A DNA stretch of 14,390 nt from JAUILA01 sp964563925 (GTDB taxonomy: Bacteria > Bacteroidota > Bacteroidia > Cytophagales > Cyclobacteriaceae), in contig CAZLZD010000075.1 in the NCBI GenBank assembly GCA_964563925.1, forward strand, positions 1-14,390, in the 5' to 3' direction. How positions within the stretch are numbered: position 1 is the stretch's first letter; every line of letters starts with the position of its first letter. The translations under genes were made by a program, and so were the position numbers. This document shows, piece by piece, positions 1-6,317 of the stretch. The notes under the pieces were generated by a model, which was not told where the DNA came from, did no database searches, and was given only the letters and a program-made list of their open reading frames with translations.

Positions 1-43
1 TATGGTGGGCAAGGTGTCTGATAGAATGTTAGCTGGTTAATTA

Positions 44-1246
44 TTAATTATTATTTGTGTATATAAATATTACGATGAAGGCAATCACACAGAGGGAAAG
101 GCCGATCATAAAGACATTGTAAGAAATTGAAAGCAACCGGTATTTCTCCTTCAGTACAATCCCAAGGTTGTAGATATCAATTGACATACTGTCGTACAGC
201 TTCTTCTGATCTTCTTTAAGTTTATTCAGGTATTCCACAAAATCATTCTTGGGTATGCCAAGGAAATTGCCAAAATAGAGCAGACTGATTTTATTTTGTT
301 TGACCTCCTCCATATCCACCTTCTTCTCGGTAACCTTGGGGCGGGCGGAAAGCACCGCAAACAGTACCGAAACCAGTGACCCGATCAGCAATACCAGGAT
401 GGGAATAGTGTAGCGAAACCTCTCTACAGTAAACCCTTGTGAAACGGAAAGGCTCGCACCGGACAGCGTGACAATGACCGAAATGAGGATGGTGTTGATG
501 CTGATCATCATGTTAGCCTTTCCGTCGGCAATGGCACTGAAATTAATATGCGCCCGGTAATTATTACGGTACAGGGTATCAATGCCCCGGCCAAAGTCCT
601 TTCCTGTCTTTTTTCTGGTGGTTACTTTCTGGGCTTTAAGAATGTTGCTCCGCTGCTTTTTTATATTCTTAACCCTGCGTTTACCATATTCCTCCTTTGC
701 CTCCTTGGTCAGAAACTGGTGGTTCACAAGAAATTCATACTGGTTCTTCTCCCATGAAAGCTCTGAATATTTTTTGTTATGGACTTTCTCCAGTTCGACC
801 CGATAAAGCTCTCCGCGACGAAAAAACCGTTTCCGGCCGATGTGAGACAAATCGGCATCATGCAAGATCTCCGCGAGGGAGCCTTCAATCTTACTGCCTT
901 GTTTGGTACTCATGATAAGCTCCTTTATCGCATCGATTTTATCTTCATCGACTTCCTGCTCCTTCAGCCATGAAGAAACAATCTGCACACTCTGCTCCTC
1001 ATGGTTTTCGGTTGACTTCACAAAGCCGGTATCATGAAACCAGGCCGCCAGCAACAGGGTTTCCATTTCCTCATCACCCAGGCCGCGTTTTTCACCCAGC
1101 AATTCGCAGGCTTCCACCACATCCTCCGTGTGGGCAATGCCATGATACTGAATAGAATCAGGCAGGTTCATTTTAAGCAACTCCTTTACATATGCTGCAG
1201 CTTCTTCCACGAGGGCTGTCTTAGTTTGCGTGTTTTTTTCTGACAT
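44..1246 (-). CDS. HD-domain phosphohydrolase fused to a PycTM (DUF5706) membrane effector domain
   Basis: The 400-residue protein has two parts. Residues about 15-180 form an HD-superfamily domain with its metal ligands visible: H39 in YHGIAHTEDV, H71-D72 in AAWFHDTG, and D130 in ILHDADLSHIG. Residues about 220-400 match the Pycsar-effector transmembrane family (PycTM/DUF5706), shown by the segment around SAIADGKANMMISINT (237-252), with membrane helices near 246-268, 279-299 and 373-396. HD enzymes of this type hydrolyse phosphoesters, often cyclic nucleotides; PycTM proteins act at the inner membrane and in Pycsar defence respond to cCMP or cUMP. I infer a nucleotide-sensing membrane protein with its own hydrolase. 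I chose the ATG at 1246 because the 41 codons upstream look non-coding and family members begin close to the HD domain. No cyclase lies beside it in the window; the side beyond position 1 is unseen. Domain calls are firm, function is not. Confidence 0.85.
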   Translation of the reverse strand: MSEKNTQTKTALVEEAAAYVKELLKMNLPDSIQYHGIAHTEDVVEACELLGEKRGLGDEEMETLLLAAWFHDTGFVKSTENHEEQSVQIVSSWLKEQEVDEDKIDAIKELIMSTKQGSKIEGSLAEILHDADLSHIGRKRFFRRGELYRVELEKVHNKKYSELSWEKNQYEFLVNHQFLTKEAKEEYGKRRVKNIKKQRSNILKAQKVTTRKKTGKDFGRGIDTLYRNNYRAHINFSAIADGKANMMISINTILISVIVTLSGASLSVSQGFTVERFRYTIPILVLLIGSLVSVLFAVLSARPKVTEKKVDMEEVKQNKISLLYFGNFLGIPKNDFVEYLNKLKEDQKKLYDSMSIDIYNLGIVLKEKYRLLSISYNVFMIGLSLCVIAFIVIFIYTNNN

Positions 1247-1450
1247 GAATTCGTTGATTTGTCCTTCTTTCCGGAAAACTTCCTGCCGGAGATGCATTCT
1301 TCCGCATAACCATGTAAAAAATGTGCCAGTGTGGTTAAGGCGTGCGCAGGAAGTTATTTCCACATTCAAGTTACAGAAAAGTGTGGAAGTTTTTCCTCCC
1401 CGGGAGTAATTGCGTCCGGAAATTGGTGATTCCCTGTCTGAAACATAATA

Positions 1451-1475
1451 AAAGGGACAGCAGAACCGTCCCTTT
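1451..1475 (-). terminator. Hairpin terminator after the DUF2383 gene
   Basis: An 8-bp perfect inverted repeat, AAAGGGAC (1451-1458) and GTCCCTTT (1468-1475), has a 9-base loop. Read on the minus strand it lies about 30 bases after the stop of the PA2169-family gene and is followed by a T-rich tail (TTTTATTATG). This fits an intrinsic terminator of moderate strength that separates this gene from the HD-PycTM gene further along the same strand. Confidence 0.65.
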
Positions 1476-1505
1476 CAGGTTAATTGTCAGGTCAGGGGTT
1501 GTACG

Positions 1506-1952
1506 TTATACCATGGAGCGTTCAAATTCTTCAAGCTGATTCACTGCGCCACGTATCATGGTGCGCTGTTCTTCCAGCCTTTCATTTATATAATCAGGCA
1601 GGTCATCTTTGCGCAGGGCCTTATCGTAGGCTTCAATGAGGTGTTTCTCACCGCGTATGGCTTCATCAATCCTTGCCTCGTCTTCGGAAGATGAGATTGA
1701 GGATCTGATATCCATCCAGGTTCGGTGAAAGTATCCCTTATACGTACCGTCCTCCGACAGGTCTGCCCCAAGGTCACGTGCATCATTCTGCAGGTTTTCA
1801 GTAAAAAGCTTACGCTGTTGCGACAACCGGTTCATGACCGTCTGCAGTTCATTATTCTCCAGGTGCTTTGCAAGATGGCGGTACCCGTTTGCACTGTCCT
1901 GATTCAAATTGATTATATCCTTTAATTCGCTTATAATTTTCTTGTTTTCCAT
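1506..1952 (-). CDS. PA2169-family four-helix-bundle protein (DUF2383)
   Basis: This soluble 148-residue protein has no signal peptide. It is predicted to be almost entirely helical and rich in Glu, Lys and Arg, with the pattern of the PA2169/DUF2383 family: an N-terminal helix (LKDIINLNQDSANGYRHLAK), a central segment with GTYKGYFHRTWMDIR, and a second pair of helices with EDEARIDEAIRGEKHLIEAY. The family has a ferritin-like four-helix fold; its biochemical role is not established, and members are often found among stress-related genes. The length is typical. The ATG at 1952 has no clear ribosome binding site, as is usual in Bacteroidota. The gene stands alone between a hairpin at 1984-2016 and its own terminator at 1451-1475. 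Family assignment is good; function is unknown. Confidence 0.8.
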   Translation of the reverse strand: MENKKIISELKDIINLNQDSANGYRHLAKHLENNELQTVMNRLSQQRKLFTENLQNDARDLGADLSEDGTYKGYFHRTWMDIRSSISSSEDEARIDEAIRGEKHLIEAYDKALRKDDLPDYINERLEEQRTMIRGAVNQLEEFERSMV

Positions 1953-1983
1953 AGTACCTGGTATAGCGCATAATTCGTTCCAT

Positions 1984-2016
1984 CCCCTTAAACCGCCACA
2001 CAGGAGGTTTTAGGGG
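1984..2016. other. Intergenic stem-loop without a T tract
   Basis: CCCCTTAAACC (1984-1994) pairs with GGTTTTAGGGG (2006-2016) with one mismatch, and two further C-G pairs extend the stem inward to a loop of about 5 bases. It lies between the stop of the methyltransferase gene and the start of the DUF2383 gene. Neither strand has a run of T after the stem, so it is not a classical intrinsic terminator. It may be a transcript 3'-end structure or an mRNA-stabilising hairpin. Confidence 0.4.
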
Positions 2017-2043
2017 TCCGGGTTGTTTCGATCAGGACACAAA

Positions 2044-2658
2044 TCAATGGACAGGATTCCACACCCCACCCGGTTTTTGCAGGTCAATGAATATCTCCCG
2101 GCCGTCCCGGGGTGGAATGGAATTATAACAGCGCTCCATTACCCTGCAGGCAAAAAAGGGAAGAAACAACGATGCATACTCTTCCATAGTTCCTCCGTAG
2201 GGCGGGTGGTCTGTGAATAAGGGATCGTCAAAAAGAACCCCCGCCAGTCGTCCGCCAGGCCTGAGCAGTGCCAGGCTCTGATCCACATAGCTGGTACGCA
2301 GTGACGGGTGAATCGCACAAAAAAAAGTTTGTTCTAGAATCAGGTCATACTGCCCCTCCAGGGTAAAAAAATCCTGGCACAGGAGATGGCCCGGAGGAAA
2401 ATCCGGACAACGTTCAGAGAGCGTCCTGAGGGGAACCGGGCTGATATCGGCTACATACACCTCGTTAAATCCCTGTCGGTGAAGATATTCAGCCTCATAG
2501 GCATTGCCTGCCCCGGGGATAAGGATTCTCAGGTCTTTCCGGCCAAGGGAGTTGATGAATTCCCTGAGCGGGGTGGTTATTGTACCGGCGTCCCATGGGG
2601 TATCCCTGGCGTTATATCGGCCAGACCAGTATTGCTCCCTCCCGGTGTGAATTGTCAT
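2044..2658 (-). CDS. SAM-dependent methyltransferase, TPMT (thiopurine S-methyltransferase-like) family
   Basis: This is a 204-residue cytosolic class I methyltransferase. The N-terminal REQYWSGRY and TPWDAG segments are the hallmark of the TPMT family. Next come the SAM-binding motif I, LIPGAGNAYEAEYL (near residues 45-58), the acidic motif II, VYVADISP (near 68-75), and motif LILEQTFFCAIHP with the later LLRPGGRLAGVLF strand region. Bacterial TPMT-like proteins methylate sulfur, selenium, tellurium or halide substrates; the true substrate here cannot be told from sequence. The length matches the family. It is transcribed away from the coiled-coil gene at 2743, so the 84-bp gap probably holds both promoters. 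The annotated ATG at 2658 places the conserved motif close to the N terminus as expected; no ribosome binding site is evident. Confidence 0.85.
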   Translation of the reverse strand: MTIHTGREQYWSGRYNARDTPWDAGTITTPLREFINSLGRKDLRILIPGAGNAYEAEYLHRQGFNEVYVADISPVPLRTLSERCPDFPPGHLLCQDFFTLEGQYDLILEQTFFCAIHPSLRTSYVDQSLALLRPGGRLAGVLFDDPLFTDHPPYGGTMEEYASLFLPFFACRVMERCYNSIPPRDGREIFIDLQKPGGVWNPVH

Positions 2659-2742
2659 TGCGCCATTAATCGTTTATAACCCAGAATTGTTTTATCTTAG
2701 CCCGAAATTCTAATATGCATTAACCATCAAAGAAAATACACA

Positions 2743-3669
2743 ATGAGTGAGAATATTTCCAATCAAACCGGAAATCCGTCTAAGAGCTCTCGTAAATATA
2801 TAGTGATGCTGGTGATCTTCGGGATCATCATAATCGTTCAGGGGGTGTTCATTTACCTTAATCATCAGGAATTGACCCAGACGGAAAATGAGAAGGTGGC
2901 CACCGAAGAAGACCTGGCCACGACCATGCAGCAGCTGACCGATATCAAGGCGGAGCTGGATCAGAAAATCGCTGAGATAGATTCTCTTGGCGGAGACATA
3001 AGCGAACTGGAAGCGGCACGTGACGAGATCGAAGCCGAACTGAGCTCGGAACGTTCACGTAACCAGGCGGCAATACGCACCCTGCGCGGAAAGGTTTCCG
3101 GCTACGAAGAACTGTTGAAACGTAAAGACGAGGAAATCAAGAACCTGCAGGCAATTAACGATGAATTGCTTACTGAAAATACGACCCTCAAGACGGAGAA
3201 GAATGAATTATCCGATTCTATCAACACAATTACAGAGACTGCTGAAAAACTGAATTCAAAAGTCGAGCTTGCCAGCCGGCTAAAGGCTGAAAATATACAG
3301 GTTTTTGCGGTTAATGACAGGGGACGTGAACGGGATTCACCTTTCAGGGCCCGTCAGATCGACAAGCTGAAGGTGGTATTTAATATTGCGGAAAACAATG
3401 TGGCCCCGATTGAAGGCAAGGATGTAATGATCCGGGTTGTCGACCCCTCAGGACAGATCATTTTCGATGTGGAAAGAGGGTCGGGCACTTTCATGTTAAA
3501 CGATAAAGAAGAGTTCTTCACGGCCAATAAGGAAATCCTGTTTGACAATTCACGCCAGCAACTCACTTTTGAGTATGATAAAGGCAGCGACTATGAAGAA
3601 GGTTCCTACCTGCTGGAGGTTTATACGGATGATTACCTGATGGGACGACAGGAATTCGTGGTTAAATAG
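2743..3669 (+). CDS. Membrane-anchored coiled-coil protein with C-terminal beta domain (unknown function)
   Basis: I do not recognise a named family. The 308-residue protein has a short polar N terminus, one membrane helix at about 20-38 (VMLVIFGIIIIVQGVFIYL), a long Glu/Lys-rich coiled coil from about 45 to 180, and a compact C-terminal domain from about 185 to 308 with alternating beta-strand pattern (KLKVVFNIAEN, KDVMIRVVDPSG, GSYLLEVYTDDYLMGRQEFVV) resembling an immunoglobulin-like fold. The topology implies that the coiled coil and beta domain lie in the periplasm. Proteins of this layout are common in Bacteroidota and are often mis-named as chromosome partition proteins only because of the coiled coil. 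It is a single-gene unit: divergent from the methyltransferase and closed by the terminator at 3688-3719. The AT-rich leader lacks a Shine-Dalgarno sequence. Confidence 0.85.
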   Translation: MSENISNQTGNPSKSSRKYIVMLVIFGIIIIVQGVFIYLNHQELTQTENEKVATEEDLATTMQQLTDIKAELDQKIAEIDSLGGDISELEAARDEIEAELSSERSRNQAAIRTLRGKVSGYEELLKRKDEEIKNLQAINDELLTENTTLKTEKNELSDSINTITETAEKLNSKVELASRLKAENIQVFAVNDRGRERDSPFRARQIDKLKVVFNIAENNVAPIEGKDVMIRVVDPSGQIIFDVERGSGTFMLNDKEEFFTANKEILFDNSRQQLTFEYDKGSDYEEGSYLLEVYTDDYLMGRQEFVVK

Positions 3670-3687
3670 ATCCTGATACGATTAAAT

Positions 3688-3719
3688 AAGGGGGATGTCA
3701 GCAGCATCTCCCTTTTTTT
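3688..3719 (+). terminator. Intrinsic terminator between convergent genes
   Basis: AAGGGGGATG (3688-3697) pairs with CATCTCCCTT (3705-3714), a 10-bp stem with one G-T pair and a 7-base loop, followed by a run of T to 3719. It ends the coiled-coil gene. Its T tract overlaps the stop codon of the minus-strand gene that ends at 3718, so the two convergent units are packed tightly. Confidence 0.85.
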
Positions 3720-4092
3720 ATGTCCATTGCTGCCTGCGCTTGAGACTGTTCCTGTCTTCTTCTTCCTTGACCAGCACATATATGCTGTAAATACTCAGGC
3801 CCGTCCCGAAGGGCATGTTCATGATGTTGAAGATTGACAGAATTACGCTCATGATCAACGCCCAGCGTTTATTGTATAACAAGCCGATCCCGGCGATTAT
3901 ATTTGGCAGACTGATCAGTACCAGCACCACAGGAATAACGGTTGAAATGATGCCCAGCACCATTTCTTCTTCATGATTCAAGGGCATATTGGCAACCAGA
4001 TGGAGTAAACTGCCAATCATAAAACCAACCAGAATCGTTAATCCACCATAAACCAGGTAGAGGATTCCCAAAATCTTATAATGTTGTTGCAT
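3718..4092 (-). CDS. Small membrane protein with four predicted helices (unknown function)
   Basis: The 124-residue protein is very hydrophobic. Helices are predicted at about 7-31 (ILGILYLVYGGLTILVGFMI), 45-66 (LGIISTVIPVVLVLISLPNI), 66-90 (GIGLLYNKRWALIMSVILSI) and 92-109. The C-terminal tail (KEEEDRNSLKRRQQW) is charged and probably cytoplasmic. The overall pattern, with a LLYNKRWA loop between helices, resembles small DUF4064-like membrane proteins of Bacteroidota, but I cannot assign it firmly. Its stop codon lies in the T tract of the terminator of the convergent gene. The region directly upstream (4093-4160) contains overlapping repeats that could be an operator. No function can be stated. 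Confidence 0.75.
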   Translation of the reverse strand: MQQHYKILGILYLVYGGLTILVGFMIGSLLHLVANMPLNHEEEMVLGIISTVIPVVLVLISLPNIIAGIGLLYNKRWALIMSVILSIFNIMNMPFGTGLSIYSIYVLVKEEEDRNSLKRRQQWT

Positions 4093-4095
4093 GAC

Positions 4096-4158
4096 AATGA
4101 CTTATCGTGATCAATGAATATATGATCATAATGTCATTTTTACAACGTGATCGTGATA
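4096..4158. repeat. Overlapping inverted and direct repeats upstream of the small membrane protein gene
   Basis: An imperfect palindrome joins AATGAC...TGATCA (4096-4113) to TGATCATAATGTCATT (4123-4138). The heptamer CGTGATC occurs at 4106-4112 and 4146-4152, and CGTGATA follows directly at 4152-4158. CTTATC at 4101 also mirrors GATAAG at 4155-4160. The block lies in the 110-bp gap between two minus-strand genes, immediately before the start at 4092, so it may be a regulatory site. Chance repetition in AT-rich DNA is not excluded. Confidence 0.35.
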
Positions 4159-4202
4159 AGGGGTCTGTAAACACCGATAAAGGTCGATTTGACCAGTGGA
4201 AT

Positions 4203-4964
4203 TTATTCTGCCTCATTAAGCGCCCAGTCATACTCCAGGTAATCTACATCCGCATCTTCGTTAATCTGGATGCTGGCATACTGGTTGATAAAACTGATCA
4301 ATGAGCCGGTACGGGTAAAGTCACCGGTAAACCAGCTGAAAATTTTGGATAACGCCGGGTTATCCGGGGAAAGCCGGTTGCGGTCAGGGTCGTTAATGAA
4401 CCGGCGCGCCATTTCATCAAGCTGCGCATCGAGCTTTGGGGCGGTATAGGCCTCACTTCGCAAGGGAGGGCAGGAGAATGAGGCACAGTTTATGGCAAAG
4501 TGAATCCTTGGTTCATTAAATTTCTTTCGGAGAATATCGTGTTCGATCTCATCCAGGGAAGTTTCCTTTCCTCCAATGGTAAAGAATTTTTTATGCCATA
4601 CCGTACTGACCCCTGGTACATGAATGGTTGGATGAAGGTCCTGGATACTTTTCACCGGATAATTATCGATAATCAGTTTTACGGTAAAGGCATTGTACGC
4701 ATTAATCCAGTAAGCAACCCGTTCTTCCTCAGTCCATGTTTCCGGATCGGGTGCATTCCTGCTGAGCTGATCAAGATAGTTCTCAAGTTCTTCCCGGTCT
4801 TTAAGAAATCCCTTGTAATCCACCATCCCGGAAGCATCTACATGTTTCCTTAACAGGGCATCCCAGCGATCATGGGAAGGCGGAGAAGTCACCGAGGAAC
4901 GTTCCTGTGCCTGACAGGATGCCAGACCAAGAACAAGCAAAAGCAATAATCTGTATTTAATCAT
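4203..4964 (-). CDS. DUF547 family lipoprotein
   Basis: The 253-residue protein starts with a lipoprotein signal peptide, MIKYRLLLLLVLGLASC, with lipidated Cys17. The mature part is a DUF547 domain: WDALLRKHVDASGMVDYKG near residue 34, the strongly conserved YWINAYNAFTVKLI around 85-97, and HFAINCASFSCPPLRSEAY around 155-173, holding the conserved His155, Cys160 and Cys165. DUF547 proteins are widespread, and a papain-like fold has been suggested, but no reaction is established. It should be attached to the outer or inner membrane and face the periplasm. The reading frame stays open for 47 codons upstream (to 5105); I reject that extension because it would bury the signal peptide. The gene is divergent from rpsF, with an unusually GC-rich leader between. 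Family confidence is high. Confidence 0.88.
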   Translation of the reverse strand: MIKYRLLLLLVLGLASCQAQERSSVTSPPSHDRWDALLRKHVDASGMVDYKGFLKDREELENYLDQLSRNAPDPETWTEEERVAYWINAYNAFTVKLIIDNYPVKSIQDLHPTIHVPGVSTVWHKKFFTIGGKETSLDEIEHDILRKKFNEPRIHFAINCASFSCPPLRSEAYTAPKLDAQLDEMARRFINDPDRNRLSPDNPALSKIFSWFTGDFTRTGSLISFINQYASIQINEDADVDYLEYDWALNEAE

Positions 4965-5109
4965 ATGATCTAAAGTACGCGCAAATCGGGTATCCGGATG
5001 TATCGATTGACCGTTTGTCAGCACCGCGACCAATCGGGACGCCCGGAACAGACCCGCAGAACCCATACCCTTAAGTCTGGTAAGTCTGGCACTAAATTTC
5101 CCCATTACA

Positions 5110-5139
5110 TTTGATAATTAACAATTTTCACTAAATTTG
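5110..5139 (+). promoter_or_regulatory. Bacteroidota-type promoter of the rpsF operon
   Basis: A TTTG box at 5110-5113 is followed after 18 bases by TAAATTTG (5132-5139), a full match to the TAnnTTTG -7 element; the usual spacing is 19-21. Transcription would begin near 5145, giving a leader of only about 20 bases before the rpsF ATG. That is too short for a structured S6:S18 leader RNA. Confidence 0.65.
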
Positions 5140-5167
5140 CAGTCCGAAAAATTAAACAATTCTAATT

Positions 5168-5536
5168 ATGAACAACTACGAGACGGTATTCATTTTAAAT
5201 CCCGTTTTATCTGATGATCAGATGAAGGATGCTGTCCAGAAATTCGTTCAGATTTTGGAATCCGCCAAAGCGGAGATCATTAATGTAGAGCAGTGGGGAC
5301 TGCGTAAGCTGGCTTATCCAATCCAGCACAAGTCTACCGGCTTTTACAATCTGATTGAATTCGGGGCTGAACCGGAAGTGATCTCAACGCTTGAAACGGA
5401 ATTCCGACGTGACGAAGTAGTCATGCGGTTCCTTACTGTAACACTGGATAAGCATGCAGTGGAATACAACGAGAAACGCAGAAAAGGAGCATTCAGGAAA
5501 GACAAAAAGAAGGCTAAGGAGGAGCCGGTATCATGA
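5168..5536 (+). CDS. rpsF: 30S ribosomal protein bS6
   Basis: The 122-residue protein has the bS6 fold signature: MNNYETVFILNPVLSDDQM at the N terminus, the INVEQWGLRKLAYPIQHKSTGFY segment at about 39-61, and RRDEVVMRFLTVTLDK near 80-95, followed by a lysine-rich tail. bS6 pairs with bS18 on the platform of the small subunit. In Bacteroidota these two proteins and bS21 form the pocket that holds the 3' tail of 16S rRNA. It is the first gene of the rpsF-rpsR-rplI operon and overlaps rpsR by the four bases ATGA. Its own start has an AT-rich leader and no Shine-Dalgarno sequence, in contrast to the two genes that follow. The lysine/glutamate codons at its end also encode the rpsR ribosome binding site. 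Confidence 0.97.
   Translation: MNNYETVFILNPVLSDDQMKDAVQKFVQILESAKAEIINVEQWGLRKLAYPIQHKSTGFYNLIEFGAEPEVISTLETEFRRDEVVMRFLTVTLDKHAVEYNEKRRKGAFRKDKKKAKEEPVS
5512..5532 (+). promoter_or_regulatory. Strong Shine-Dalgarno of rpsR presented in a hairpin loop
   Basis: TAAGGAGG at 5515-5522 is a perfect Shine-Dalgarno core 10 bases before the rpsR ATG at 5533. The flanking bases GGCT (5512-5515) and AGCC (5523-5526) are complementary, so the seven bases AAGGAGG can sit exactly in the loop of a 4-bp stem. The site lies within the last codons of rpsF (K-A-K-E-E-P-V-S), where GAG and AAG codons create the motif. Confidence 0.7.
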
Positions 5537-5784
5537 CATTGATTAACGAACCCATCAATCGGGGAGAAAACAAGAACAAATACTGCCGGTTCAAGAAGAA
5601 TGGCATTAAATATATTGACTATAAGGATCCCGACTTCCTGCTGAAGTTTGTAAACGAGCAGGGCAAGATTTTGCCCCGCCGGATTACGGGAACCAGTCAG
5701 AAATTTCAGAAGAAGGTGACCCAGGCGGTCAAACGTGCCCGTCACCTGGCACTTCTTCCTTACGTAACAGATTCATTAAAATAA
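5533..5784 (+). CDS. rpsR: 30S ribosomal protein bS18
   Basis: The 83-residue protein matches bS18: an N-terminal Asn/Lys-rich segment, KYCRFKKNGIKYIDYKDPDFL (about 15-35), the signature LPRRITGTSQKFQKKVTQAVKRARHLALLPYV (about 47-78), and a short tail. The single Cys near residue 17 is kept, but the metal-binding Cys set of some bS18 paralogues is absent, so this is the zinc-free form. It binds 16S rRNA with bS6 on the platform. Translation is probably coupled to rpsF through the ATGA overlap and is also backed by an exceptionally strong ribosome binding site, which is uncommon in this phylum. Confidence 0.97.
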   Translation: MTLINEPINRGENKNKYCRFKKNGIKYIDYKDPDFLLKFVNEQGKILPRRITGTSQKFQKKVTQAVKRARHLALLPYVTDSLK

Positions 5785-5786
5785 CC

Positions 5787-5793
5787 GGAGGAG
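5787..5793 (+). promoter_or_regulatory. Shine-Dalgarno sequence of rplI
   Basis: GGAGGAG at 5787-5793 lies three bases before the ATG at 5797. Together with the rpsR site it makes two purine-rich ribosome binding sites in one operon, while most other starts in this window have none. Confidence 0.6.
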
Positions 5794-5796
5794 ACC

Positions 5797-6240
5797 ATGG
5801 AAGTAATATTGAAGCAAGACGTTCAGGGGCTTGGTTATAAGAATGACACAGTTGACGTTAAGCCCGGGTACGGAAGAAATTATCTAATCCCCCAGGGAAT
5901 TGCCGTGATTGCGAGCAAATCAAACAAGAAGAAGTTTGCCGAGAATATCAAGCAGGCTGCGCATAAAGCCGAAAAGCTTAAAAAGGATGCGGAAGCGATT
6001 GCTGAAAAAATTGGAGAGCTTACCCTGGAGATCGGTGCGAAAGCCTGTGAGAGTGGAAAGATCTTTGGCGCAGTGACTACCATTCAGATTGCTGAAGCCC
6101 TCAGGGACAAAGGATTTGACATTGACCGCAAGAAGATTTCTTTCAACCAGAACATCAAGCAACTCGGAGAGTATGCTGCGATCATTGACCTGCACCGTGA
6201 TGTTCACCACGAGATCACCGTTAAGGTAGTGGCTGAATAG
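5797..6240 (+). CDS. rplI: 50S ribosomal protein bL9
   Basis: The 147-residue protein begins with the bL9 signature MEVILKQDVQGLGYKNDTVDVKPGYGRNYLIPQG, continues with a long charged connecting helix (about 40-75, rich in Lys, Ala and Glu), and ends with the C-terminal rRNA-binding domain containing GKIFGAVTTIQIAEAL and the usual VHHEITVKV strand. bL9 sits at the base of the L1 stalk of the large subunit and affects reading-frame maintenance. It is the last gene of the operon, 12 bases after rpsR, and is closed by a strong terminator at 6262-6288. Length and order (rpsF-rpsR-rplI) are those found across Bacteroidota. Confidence 0.97.
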   Translation: MEVILKQDVQGLGYKNDTVDVKPGYGRNYLIPQGIAVIASKSNKKKFAENIKQAAHKAEKLKKDAEAIAEKIGELTLEIGAKACESGKIFGAVTTIQIAEALRDKGFDIDRKKISFNQNIKQLGEYAAIIDLHRDVHHEITVKVVAE

Positions 6241-6261
6241 CACACGCAAACCTGATCATTG

Positions 6262-6288
6262 GGCCCGGCTAATTGCCGGGCCTTTTTT
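6262..6288 (+). terminator. Intrinsic terminator of the rpsF-rpsR-rplI operon
   Basis: GGCCCGGC (6262-6269) and GCCGGGCC (6275-6282) form a perfect 8-bp GC stem with a 5-base loop, followed by six T (6283-6288). It lies 21 bases after the rplI stop codon. Confidence 0.93.
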
Positions 6289-6305
6289 GTATCCGTCATC
6301 CGGTG

Positions 6306-6313
6306 TAGTTTTG
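6306..6313 (+). promoter_or_regulatory. Candidate -7 element directly before the GSCFA gene
   Basis: TAGTTTTG (6306-6313) fits TAnnTTTG and ends four bases before the ATG at 6318, so the transcript would be leaderless or nearly so. The only TTTG upstream (6286-6289) is 16 bases away, shorter than the usual 19-21, and it overlaps the terminator T tract, so the call is tentative. Confidence 0.4.
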
Positions 6314-6317
6314 TAGT

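Noticed and set aside
44..1246. Complete Pycsar anti-phage operon
   Set aside because: Only an effector-type domain is present. No uridylate or cytidylate cyclase is encoded in the window, so a defence system cannot be claimed.
1247..1369. N-terminal extension of the HD-PycTM protein by 41 codons
   Set aside because: The extension is Cys/Arg/His-rich and unlike family N termini; the ATG at 1246 begins a normal HD-domain N terminus.
1984..2016. Stem-loop as an intrinsic terminator of the methyltransferase gene
   Set aside because: No T run follows the stem on either strand, so it is recorded only as a hairpin.
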